A stretch of 9,996 bases of DNA, taken from CAIOSQ01 sp044359885 (GTDB lineage Bacteria > Pseudomonadota > Alphaproteobacteria > CACIAM-22H2). The position numbers and the translations under genes are program-made. Under the pieces are notes generated by a model. The model worked only from the letters and a program-made list of their open reading frames with translations. It was not told the DNA's origin and ran no database searches. The DNA lies in assembly GCA_044359885.1 (NCBI GenBank), contig JBIKLI010000149.1, positions 1 through 9,996 on the forward strand, read 5' to 3'. This document shows, in pieces, positions 1-6,175 of this stretch. How positions within the stretch are numbered: the first letter of the stretch is position 1; each line of letters starts with the position of its first letter.

Positions 1-20
1 TCGCGCTCCGGGAGAGATAG
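1..20 (+). CDS. Possible C-terminal tail of an upstream gene (AapQ-type permease?)
   Basis: The reading frame starting at base 3 codes for A-L-R-E-R and then a TAG stop at 18-20, four bases before the ATG of the AapM-like permease. In known aap operons the permease aapQ lies directly upstream of aapM with tight spacing, so this could be its last few codons. Only five residues are visible, so the identity is inferred from gene order alone, and the open frame could be coincidence. Confidence 0.3.
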
Positions 21-23
21 GCG

Positions 24-1133
24 ATGGGCGATGCCGCGATCCGCGCCCCCGCCGCCGGTCCGCGCTCCGGCTTCGGCGCGCTCGTGCGCGCGGCGCGCAA
101 GCGCTTCTTCGGGACCCCGCTCGACGCCGCGATCACGCTGGCGTGCCTGGCCGCGCTTTGGTTCCTGGTCCCGCCGCTCGTGAAATGGGCGCTGATCGAG
201 GCGCATTGGACGGCCACCGCGGCGCAATGCCGAGAGGCGCGCCAGGGCGCATGCTGGGCCTTCGTGAGCGAGAAGTTCTGGTTCGCCGTCTTCGGGCTCT
301 ATCCCTACGAGTTGCGCTGGCGTCCGGCGACGATGCTGTCGTTGTTCGCGGCGATGGTCGCCGTGTCGCTGTTCCGGCGGTTCTGGTCGAAGGCGCTGGT
401 CTGGGCATGGGTCGGCGCGGCGGTGGTGATGTTCGTGCTCATGGACGGCACGGTGTTCGGGCTCGAGGTGTTCGGCCCGCAGGTGCCGACGCGCCTTTGG
501 GGAGGCCTGACGGTCACGGTGTTCATCGCCGTCTTCGGTCTTGCAACCGGCTATCCGCTGGCGATCCTGCTGGCGCTGGGCCGGCGCAGCCGGTTGCCGA
601 TCGTGAAATGGTTCTGCATCGGCGTCATCGAATGCGTGCGCGGCGTGCCGCTGGTGTCGATCATCTTCATGGCCGCGATCATGCTTCCGCTGTTCCTGCC
701 GTCCGGCATGACCATCGACCGGCTGTTCCGCATCCAGTTCGCCTACACGATCTTTTCCGCGGCCTATCTGGCCGAGGTCGTGCGCGGCGGCCTGCAGGGG
801 CTTGGCCGTGGCCAGTACGAGGCGGCCGAATCGCTGGGGCTGAACTACGGCCTGAAGATGCGCCTGATCGTCCTTCCCCAGGCGTTGAAGATGACGATCC
901 CCGCGCAGGTCAACACCTTCATCGGACTGTTCAAGGACACGACGCTGGTGGTGATCGTCGGGATCTTCGACTTCTTCACCACGCTGCGTGCCGCGCTCGG
1001 CGATCCGAACTGGATGGGATTCCCAAACGAGGCCTATGTCTTCGCGGCCTTCGTCTACTTCATCCTATGTTTCGGCATGTCGAAATACAGTCAGCGCCTG
1101 GAGCGCGTGCTCAGCCCCGAAACGCGGCGCTGA
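24..1133 (+). CDS. aapM: AapM-type polar/general L-amino-acid ABC transporter permease
   Basis: Inner-membrane subunit of an ABC importer for amino acids (His/Glu/Gln/Arg/opine permease family). The 369-aa protein has the long N-terminal region typical of AapM. Hydrophobic segments lie near residues 34-55, 104-117, 124-142 and 160-185, and the classic permease core follows from about 155. The cytoplasmic EAA loop that contacts the ATPase is clear: E266-A267-A268, G272, then L284-P285-Q286-A287. The segment GLFKDTTLVVIVG (301-313) is also typical of the family. The ATG at 24 follows a purine-rich GGGAGAGA at 11-17. Partners normally include a binding protein (AapJ), a second permease (AapQ) and an ATPase (AapP). 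No ATPase follows here: the next gene is an amidohydrolase, 81 nt downstream on the same strand. The exact substrate cannot be read from the permease. Confidence 0.88.
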   Translation: MGDAAIRAPAAGPRSGFGALVRAARKRFFGTPLDAAITLACLAALWFLVPPLVKWALIEAHWTATAAQCREARQGACWAFVSEKFWFAVFGLYPYELRWRPATMLSLFAAMVAVSLFRRFWSKALVWAWVGAAVVMFVLMDGTVFGLEVFGPQVPTRLWGGLTVTVFIAVFGLATGYPLAILLALGRRSRLPIVKWFCIGVIECVRGVPLVSIIFMAAIMLPLFLPSGMTIDRLFRIQFAYTIFSAAYLAEVVRGGLQGLGRGQYEAAESLGLNYGLKMRLIVLPQALKMTIPAQVNTFIGLFKDTTLVVIVGIFDFFTTLRAALGDPNWMGFPNEAYVFAAFVYFILCFGMSKYSQRLERVLSPETRR

Positions 1134-1199
1134 CGCGGGGCGAACCCCTCTTTCGCGCCGGCGCCGGATGTCGGACAGTCCATGCGGCGCGGGACAGCC

Positions 1200-1207
1200 A
1201 GGGGGAA
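1200..1207 (+). promoter_or_regulatory. Ribosome binding site that sets the amidohydrolase start
   Basis: AGGGGGAA ends 7 nt before the ATG at 1215. An in-frame ATG at 1182 would add 11 residues (MRRGTARGNTG), but it lacks such a site and these residues fall before the usual family N-terminus (M-E-I-D-L-L-I-R-A-G-R-V). The start at 1215 is therefore preferred. Confidence 0.7.
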
Positions 1208-1214
1208 TACGGGC

Positions 1215-2306
1215 ATGGAAATCGATCTGCTCATTCGTGCCGGGCGGGTGCTCTGTCCGGCGACCGGTCGCGACGGGCCGGGGACGGTGGCGGTCCATGC
1301 GGGACGCATCGTCGCGGCCGCACCCGATGCGCGCGCGCGGCAAGTGCTGGATTTCCCGGATGCGCTGGTGGTGCCGGGGCTGGTCGATTTCCACGCCCAC
1401 CCGGCGCGCGGCGGCTCGAAATACGGGATCTGTCCCGACCGCTACATGTTGCCGACGGGCGCGACGACCGTGCTTTCGCAAGGCGATGCCGGAGCGCTGA
1501 CCTGGGCCGCGTATCGCGAAGACGTCGTACGGACCTGCCGCACGCGCGTGCGCATGGCGCTCAACCTGTCGGCGCGCGGCGAAGCGCCGCCGGTCGCCTG
1601 CTTCGGCGATCCGTCCGATGTCGATGTCGCGGCCTGCGTCGCGGCGCTGGCCGCGGGCGGCGACGACATCTGGGGCATCTCGGTCAATGTCAGCCGTTTC
1701 TCGAGCGGCGCGACCGATCCGCGCTGGGTGGTGGCGCAGGCGCTGGAGGCGGCGGCGCGCAGCGGCAAGCCGATGCTCTACGGGGCGCGCGAAGCGGCCG
1801 ACTGGCCGCTCGCCGACCAGCTCGCGCAGCTGCGGCCCGGCGACGTCGTGACCTATTGCTACATGGCGTCGCGCAGCATCCTCGAGGACGGAAAGCGCGT
1901 GCACCCCGCCGTGCGCGAGGCGCGCGCGCGGGGCATCCTGTTCGATGTCGGCCATGGGACGACCGCGTACGACCACCCGGTCGCCGTCGCGGCCATCGCC
2001 GACGGCTTTCCGCCCGACACGGTGTCGAGCGACATGTACGCCGCGCATCTGGGCCGCCAGCCGCGGCACGACCTGCCGCGCGTGATCTCGCAGCTCGTCG
2101 CCGCCGGCATGCCCGAGCGCGACGCCTTCGCGGCGGCCACGCATCGCCCCGCCGCCCTGCTTGGCCTCGCCGGCGAGATCGGGACGCTGGCCCCCGGGGC
2201 CTGCGCCGACATCGCGGTGCTGTGCCGATCCGGAGACGGAACCTGGCAGGCGGTGCGGACCATTCGGGCTGGCGTGCAGGTCGCCGGCACACGGCCGGTC
2301 CCCTGA
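1215..2306 (+). CDS. Amidohydrolase-superfamily protein (dihydroorotase/deacetylase-like) with altered metal site
   Basis: A 363-aa cytoplasmic TIM-barrel hydrolase. It opens with the small beta domain of the superfamily (DLLIRAGRV, residues 4-12) and then PGLVDFHAHP (54-63), whose H60 and H62 form the HxH metal motif. The FDVGHG block (243-248), SSD (271-273, D273) and the terminal LGLAGEIGTLAPGACADIAVL-type segment match dihydroorotase/D-aminoacylase/EF_0837-like deacetylases. By-eye alignment to that group puts S156/N158 where the carboxylated Lys (GIK) is expected, Y189 where the VHIG His is expected, and Y214 where the THCF His is expected. It may thus be a one-metal or reorganised subfamily. 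It follows the amino-acid permease on the same strand after 81 nt, so co-transcription and action on an imported amide or acyl-amino acid are plausible but unproven. The superfamily call is firm; the substrate is unknown. Confidence 0.8.
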   Translation: MEIDLLIRAGRVLCPATGRDGPGTVAVHAGRIVAAAPDARARQVLDFPDALVVPGLVDFHAHPARGGSKYGICPDRYMLPTGATTVLSQGDAGALTWAAYREDVVRTCRTRVRMALNLSARGEAPPVACFGDPSDVDVAACVAALAAGGDDIWGISVNVSRFSSGATDPRWVVAQALEAAARSGKPMLYGAREAADWPLADQLAQLRPGDVVTYCYMASRSILEDGKRVHPAVREARARGILFDVGHGTTAYDHPVAVAAIADGFPPDTVSSDMYAAHLGRQPRHDLPRVISQLVAAGMPERDAFAAATHRPAALLGLAGEIGTLAPGACADIAVLCRSGDGTWQAVRTIRAGVQVAGTRPVP

Positions 2307-2506
2307 CCGTGGCGCGGCGGCGCGGCGGCGCGGCGATGCGCGACCTCGATCCTGCAACGGTCCCGAGGGATTTCCTGCAGCCGCGGCGACGATCGAGGTT
2401 TGGCGGCAGAGACCCAGCGCCGGCGGACAGGCCGTCTTGTCCGGGCGATGCCCGATGTCCATCGCCGGCTTGCGCCGATGCGCCACGCTCCGGATAGTGC
2501 AAGACC
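2307..2506 (+). other. 200-nt intergenic gap before purC, with small inverted repeats
   Basis: No gene is evident. The gap holds an 8-bp tandem repeat directly after the amidohydrolase stop, a 6-bp-stem hairpin (CGGACA at 2424-2429 with TGTCCG at 2438-2443) and an overlapping 5-bp-stem hairpin (CGGGC, loop GAT, GCCCG, 2442-2454). Neither hairpin is followed by a T tract, so neither is a clear intrinsic terminator. A purC promoter probably lies here, but no convincing -35/-10 pair is visible. A TAG at 2495-2497, in frame with purC, excludes a longer purC product. Confidence 0.5.
2311..2335 (+). repeat. Short tandem repeat, GGCGCGGC x 3
   Basis: Three exact head-to-tail copies of the 8-mer GGCGCGGC (2311-2318, 2319-2326, 2327-2334) plus one further base, beginning five bases after the amidohydrolase stop codon. 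In DNA of this composition it may simply be a slippage-prone GC tract; no function is evident. Confidence 0.75.
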
Positions 2507-3490
2507 ATGAAATTCGTTCTTGCCGCCGACGCGTCGAGCGTCCTGCCCGATGCCGACATTCCGGAGCTGCCCAACCGATATCGCGGCAAGGTGCGCGACA
2601 ACTACGACCTGCCCGACGGACGCCGGATCATCGTCGCCAGCGACCGCATCAGCGCCTTCGACCGGATCCTGGCCGCGATCCCCTGGAAGGGCATGGTGCT
2701 GACCCAGACGGCGCGGTTCTGGTTCGAGGCGACGAAGGACATCTGTCCCAACCATGTCCTCGAATATCCGGACCCCAACGTGGTGGTCGCGCGGCGGCTC
2801 GACATCCTGCCGGTCGAGATCGTGGTGCGCGGCTATCTGGCGGGCACCACGGGGACCTCGATCCTGACGATGTACAAGGCCGGCGCACGGACGATGTACG
2901 GCCACGACTTTCCCGATGGCATGCGCGCGAACGAGAAACTGCCGGCGCCGATCGTGACGCCCACGACCAAGGAATTCGACGGTGGTCACGACGCGCCGCT
3001 CACGCCGGACGAGATCCTGTCGCGCGGCCTGCTGACCCGGGACCAATGGCAGACGCTTCGCACCCATGCCCTGGCGCTGTTCGCTCGCGGCCAGGACATC
3101 GCGGCGGCGCGCGGCCTGATCCTCGCCGACACGAAATACGAATTCGGACTCGATCCCGAAGGCCGGATCGTCCTCGCCGACGAGATCCATACGCCGGATT
3201 CGAGCCGCTGGTGGTTCGCGCAGACCTATCCGGCCCGCTTCGCGGCGGGCGAACGTCCGGACAGCTTCGACAAGGACGTGATGCGCAGCTGGGTGGCTTC
3301 GCGCTGCGATCCCTATCGCGACCCGATCCCCGCGATCCCAGACGAGATCGTTCTGGCCACCGCGGGTGTCTATGTCGACGCCTTCGAGCGCATCACGGGC
3401 CAGGTCTTCGCGCCGCCGTCCGGGGCGGGGCGCGAGACGCCGCTGGCCCGGATCCGGCGCAATCTGGCGCCCTATTTCGTGTCGCGATGA
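2507..3490 (+). CDS. purC: Phosphoribosylaminoimidazole-succinocarboxamide (SAICAR) synthetase, long form
   Basis: Cytoplasmic purine-biosynthesis enzyme that joins CAIR and L-aspartate using ATP to give SAICAR. The 327-aa protein carries the family landmarks in order: GKVRD (27-31) in the nucleotide-binding N-lobe, SDRISAFD (45-52), VEIVVRGYLAGT (103-114), DTKYEFG (208-214) and DEIHTPDSSRWW (225-236). It is much longer than the E. coli enzyme (237 aa) and closer to the yeast Ade1 size class (306 aa), with extra sequence around 115-170 and at the C-terminus. The ATG at 2507 is the first possible start, because TAG at 2495-2497 closes the frame. No strong Shine-Dalgarno sequence is visible. 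There is no other purine gene nearby; many alphaproteobacteria keep a separate short purC with purS/purQ/purL, so this could be a second copy. Its stop overlaps an ATG in an ATGA arrangement at 3487-3490. Confidence 0.93.
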   Translation: MKFVLAADASSVLPDADIPELPNRYRGKVRDNYDLPDGRRIIVASDRISAFDRILAAIPWKGMVLTQTARFWFEATKDICPNHVLEYPDPNVVVARRLDILPVEIVVRGYLAGTTGTSILTMYKAGARTMYGHDFPDGMRANEKLPAPIVTPTTKEFDGGHDAPLTPDEILSRGLLTRDQWQTLRTHALALFARGQDIAAARGLILADTKYEFGLDPEGRIVLADEIHTPDSSRWWFAQTYPARFAAGERPDSFDKDVMRSWVASRCDPYRDPIPAIPDEIVLATAGVYVDAFERITGQVFAPPSGAGRETPLARIRRNLAPYFVSR

Positions 3491-3502
3491 CGGCGCGCGG
3501 CC

Positions 3503-3510
3503 AGGAGGGG
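3503..3510 (+). promoter_or_regulatory. Strong ribosome binding site deciding the dehydrogenase start
   Basis: AGGAGGGG precedes the ATG at 3517 with good spacing. A second in-frame ATG at 3487 overlaps the purC stop (ATGA) and would add ten residues (MTARGQEGRP) that do not resemble a family N-terminus. The strong site favours 3517. Confidence 0.75.
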
Positions 3511-3516
3511 AGACCG

Positions 3517-4248
3517 ATGACGGATCACGGCGCGCTGCCGGATTTCTCGGTGGCCGGCATGCATGTCCTGATCACCGGTGGCACCGGCGGCATCGGCGGC
3601 GCCTTCGCCCGCGCCTTCGTCGCCAACGGCGCCACGGCGACGGTCACCGATGTCGCGCCGCCGCAATCGCCGCTGCCGGCGGGAGTGGATTTCGTCGCGC
3701 TCGACGTGCGCGACGATGCCGGCTGCGACGCGCTGGCGCGCCGCATCGCGAAGCTCGACGTCCTGATCCACTGCGCCGGCCGGCTCGATCGCGACGCCGA
3801 ATGGCGGATCGACGGCTTCAAGGACATCGTCGACATCCATCTCTTCGGCGCGATGCGGCTGGCCACCGCGTTCCGGCCCCATCTCAAGGCGAGCGGTGGC
3901 TCGATCATCCATATCGGGTCGATCTATTCCTTCTTCGGCGCCCCGCATCTGCCGGCCTACACGGCCGCCAAGACGGCGATCGTCGGCCTCACCCGCTCGC
4001 TCGCCCATGCCTTCGCCGAGGACGGCATCCGCGTCAACGCGATCGCGCCGGGCTGGATCAACACCCAGATCAGCCGCCGCGGCCGCGAAAATCCCGAGTT
4101 CAACGCCAGGATCATGGCGCGGCTGCCGGCCAAGCGCTGGGCGGACCCCATGGAACTGGCCGGCACCGCGCTGTTCCTGTCGTCGCCCGCCGCGCGCTTC
4201 GTCAACGGCGCCACGATCCCGGTGGACGGAGGCTACGGCGCGACCTGA
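3517..4248 (+). CDS. Short-chain dehydrogenase/reductase (classical SDR), probably NAD-dependent
   Basis: A 243-aa cytoplasmic oxidoreductase of the classical SDR family with a Rossmann fold. The cofactor motif TGGTGGIG spans 20-27. D45 at the end of the second strand suggests NAD(H) rather than NADP(H). The NAG-type motif is HCAG (85-88). Catalytic residues S135, Y148 and K152 are present (YTAAK, 148-152), followed by the typical RVNAIAPGWINT segment and the C-terminal NGATIPVDGGYGA. H108 (DIHLFG, 106-111) occupies the position of the usual tetrad Asn; His there is also found in the dehydrogenase unit of peroxisomal multifunctional enzyme type 2. The gene starts 26 nt after the purC stop and is probably co-transcribed with it. 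Many SDRs of this kind oxidise sugars, polyols or 3-hydroxyacyl compounds, and the substrate cannot be told from sequence. Confidence 0.88.
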   Translation: MTDHGALPDFSVAGMHVLITGGTGGIGGAFARAFVANGATATVTDVAPPQSPLPAGVDFVALDVRDDAGCDALARRIAKLDVLIHCAGRLDRDAEWRIDGFKDIVDIHLFGAMRLATAFRPHLKASGGSIIHIGSIYSFFGAPHLPAYTAAKTAIVGLTRSLAHAFAEDGIRVNAIAPGWINTQISRRGRENPEFNARIMARLPAKRWADPMELAGTALFLSSPAARFVNGATIPVDGGYGAT

Positions 4249-4249
4249 C

Positions 4250-4263
4250 CCGGCTGCCGCCGG
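4250..4263. terminator. Small hairpin filling the convergent gap
   Basis: CCGGC (4250-4254), loop TGCC and GCCGG (4259-4263) form a 5-bp GC stem. It occupies nearly all of the 15 nt between the SDR stop and the ATPase stop on the opposite strand. There is no T run on either side, so a bidirectional terminator role is only a guess. Confidence 0.3.
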
Positions 4264-4956
4264 TCAGCGATCGCCGTCCTCGATCCGGCCGTCGACCACC
4301 CGCACGATGCGGTCGCAGCGCCGTGCGAGGTCGATGTTGTGGGTGACAAGCATGAAGCTGGTACCCGCGCGACGGTTGATGTCGCGCATCAGGGCGAAGA
4401 CCTCGTCGGCCGAGCGGCTGTCGAGATTTCCGGTCGGCTCGTCGGCCAGGACGAGGTCCGGGGACAGGGCGAGCGCGCGGGCGATCGCCACGCGCTGCTG
4501 CTGGCCGCCCGACATGTGCGGCGCCAGATTGCCGGCGACCGCTTCCAGACCCACCTGCCGGAGCAGCGCCCGCGCACGTGCCTCGATCGCGGCCGAGGCG
4601 AAACCCTGCGCCGCCACCGCCGGCAGCATGACGTTCTCCAGCGCGGTGAAGGCGGACAGCAGCAGGTGGCTCTGGAAGACGAAGCCGATCTTGCGTCCGC
4701 GCAGCATCGTCAACCGGCGTTCGTCCAGCGCCCCGGTGTCGACCCCGTCGATCAGCACACGGCCGGCGCTGGGCCTGTCGAGCAGGCCCACGATGTTGAG
4801 CAGCGTGCTCTTGCCGGACCCCGACGGTCCCATCAGCGCCACGAACTCGCCGTGGCGCAGCGCGAAGTCGATGTCGTGCAGGACCCGCGTCTCGGCCGGC
4901 GTGCCGACGCGATAGGATTTGCAGAGCTTCTCCAGCCGCAGCACGTCGTCAGCCAC
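4264..4956 (-). CDS. ABC transporter ATP-binding protein (LolD/MacB/DevA-type)
   Basis: The 230-aa ATPase subunit powers the adjacent FtsX-type permease from the cytoplasmic face. All ATPase motifs are intact: Walker A GPSGSGKS (43-50), Q-loop Q95, signature MSGGQ (148-152), Walker B LVLADEP (168-174, catalytic E173), D-loop NLDS (177-180) and switch H206. The sequence LADEPTGNLDS is characteristic of the LolD/MacB/FtsE branch, which drives extracytoplasmic mechanics rather than import. The GTG start at 4956 overlaps the end of the permease gene by 8 nt (GTGGCTGA), indicating translational coupling. An ATG at 5094 in the same frame would add a basic, low-complexity extension that is only an out-of-frame reading of the permease, so it is rejected. 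A second GTG at 4944 is possible. It is the last gene of the operon. Confidence 0.9.
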   Translation of the reverse strand: MADDVLRLEKLCKSYRVGTPAETRVLHDIDFALRHGEFVALMGPSGSGKSTLLNIVGLLDRPSAGRVLIDGVDTGALDERRLTMLRGRKIGFVFQSHLLLSAFTALENVMLPAVAAQGFASAAIEARARALLRQVGLEAVAGNLAPHMSGGQQQRVAIARALALSPDLVLADEPTGNLDSRSADEVFALMRDINRRAGTSFMLVTHNIDLARRCDRIVRVVDGRIEDGDR

Positions 4957-6175
4957 GGATCGCCACCACCGGATCGAGCCGCGCGGCGCGCAGCGCGGGT
5001 GCCGCCGCCGCCAGGATGCCCGTCGCCGTCGCCAGCAGCGCGGTGGCGACGAACAGCCGGGCCTCGACGACGAGCGGGAACAGTTCGCTGCCATCGGCCT
5101 GTCGCGCGATCGAATGCCACCAGACCAGGGCCCCGATGCCGAGGGCCGCGCCCAGCAGCGAGCCCGCGAATCCGAGCAGGCCGCCCTGGATCAGGAAGAC
5201 GCGCAGGATCTGGCCGCGCCGCGTGCCCATGGCGCGCAGGATGCCGATGTCCTTCGACCGCTGGATCACCGACACCACCAGCACCGCCGCGATCCCGAAC
5301 GCGACCGACAGGCCGACGAAGACCCGGATCAGGGTGTTGGTGGCGATCTGGGCGCGCATCGCGGCGAAGAACTGGGCGTTGGTGGCGATCCAGCTTTCGG
5401 CCTTCACGTCGTGCAGGGCGGCGATGCGCCGCGCGATCGTCTCGGCCGCGAAGGGGTCGCGCACCACCAGATCGATCGACGTGACGCCCCCGATCAGCCC
5501 GAGCAGCGACTGCGCCGTGCGCAGCGCGACGAAGGCGACGCGCTGGTTCGCCCCCTTGCTGCCGAAATCGAGCAGCCCCGCCACGGTCAGCGAGCGCGTG
5601 GCGCCGGAGGCGGCGCCGACGACGATCTTGTCGCCGACCGCGGCGCCCAGATCGCGGGCCAGTTCGGTGCCGAGCAGGATGTCCTCGCTGCTCAGCCGCG
5701 CGGCGCCGGCGACCAGATAGTCCGGCACGCGCACGATCCGGAAATACGTCTGCGGATCGACGCCGGTCAGCGTCGCGGACCGGCTGGCGGCGCCGCGTAT
5801 CGCCAGCGCCGAACCGGCGGCGGTGGGCGAGGCGACCTCGACGTCGGGCATGTCGCGAAGCGTGGCCACGATGCGCCGCCACTGGTCGATCGACGCCAGC
5901 CGCTGCGCGGGCCGCTGCACGACGGGATCGGCGACCAGGCCGGTACCGCCGCGCAGCGGCCTGGCCACCTGTTCGGGCGGCAGCAGCTGGATCTGCGCCT
6001 GCGAGGTCAGGACACGACGCAGGAAGTTGCGCTCGAGCCCGGCCAGCATCGCCGACATGAAGACGATCACGCCCACGCCGATCGCGACGCCGGCGACGAT
6101 GAACCAGGTCTGCATCCGGCCCTCGCGCAGGAATCGAACGGCGGCGATCCACTCGAACGGCAGCAGCGCGTTCAT
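4949..6175 (-). CDS. FtsX/MacB-family ABC exporter permease
   Basis: A 408-aa inner-membrane permease with type VII (MacB/LolC/FtsX) topology. TM1 lies around 24-46, a large periplasmic domain covers about 47-279 (MacB-like periplasmic core), and three C-terminal helices sit near 280-305, 326-352 and 372-398. The motif QRSKDIGILRAMG (305-317) after TM2 is the FtsX-domain coupling segment, and the protein ends in the usual ARLDPVVAIRG (398-408). The ATG at 6175 overlaps the stop of the HlyD-type gene as ATGA, and its own end overlaps the ATPase start, so the three are one operon. The split architecture (adaptor, permease and ATPase as separate proteins) resembles cyanobacterial DevBCA more than MacAB, where the ATPase is fused. 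The exported substrate (macrolide, peptide, glycolipid or other) cannot be inferred. Confidence 0.88.
   Translation of the reverse strand: MNALLPFEWIAAVRFLREGRMQTWFIVAGVAIGVGVIVFMSAMLAGLERNFLRRVLTSQAQIQLLPPEQVARPLRGGTGLVADPVVQRPAQRLASIDQWRRIVATLRDMPDVEVASPTAAGSALAIRGAASRSATLTGVDPQTYFRIVRVPDYLVAGAARLSSEDILLGTELARDLGAAVGDKIVVGAASGATRSLTVAGLLDFGSKGANQRVAFVALRTAQSLLGLIGGVTSIDLVVRDPFAAETIARRIAALHDVKAESWIATNAQFFAAMRAQIATNTLIRVFVGLSVAFGIAAVLVVSVIQRSKDIGILRAMGTRRGQILRVFLIQGGLLGFAGSLLGAALGIGALVWWHSIARQADGSELFPLVVEARLFVATALLATATGILAAAAPALRAARLDPVVAIRG

Noticed and set aside
1065..2486. A 473-codon antisense frame over the first amidohydrolase
   Set aside because: The composition is Arg/Ala/His-rich with no domain signature; it is a product of high third-position GC in the real gene.
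143..2497. A 784-codon open frame on the plus strand crossing the permease and the amidohydrolase
   Set aside because: It is Arg/Gly/Ala-rich with no recognisable motif and is a GC-rich shadow of two well-supported genes in other frames.
2161..3516. A long in-frame extension upstream of the SDR through purC
   Set aside because: It overlaps the unmistakable PurC coding frame, and the SDR has its own strong ribosome site at 3503-3510.
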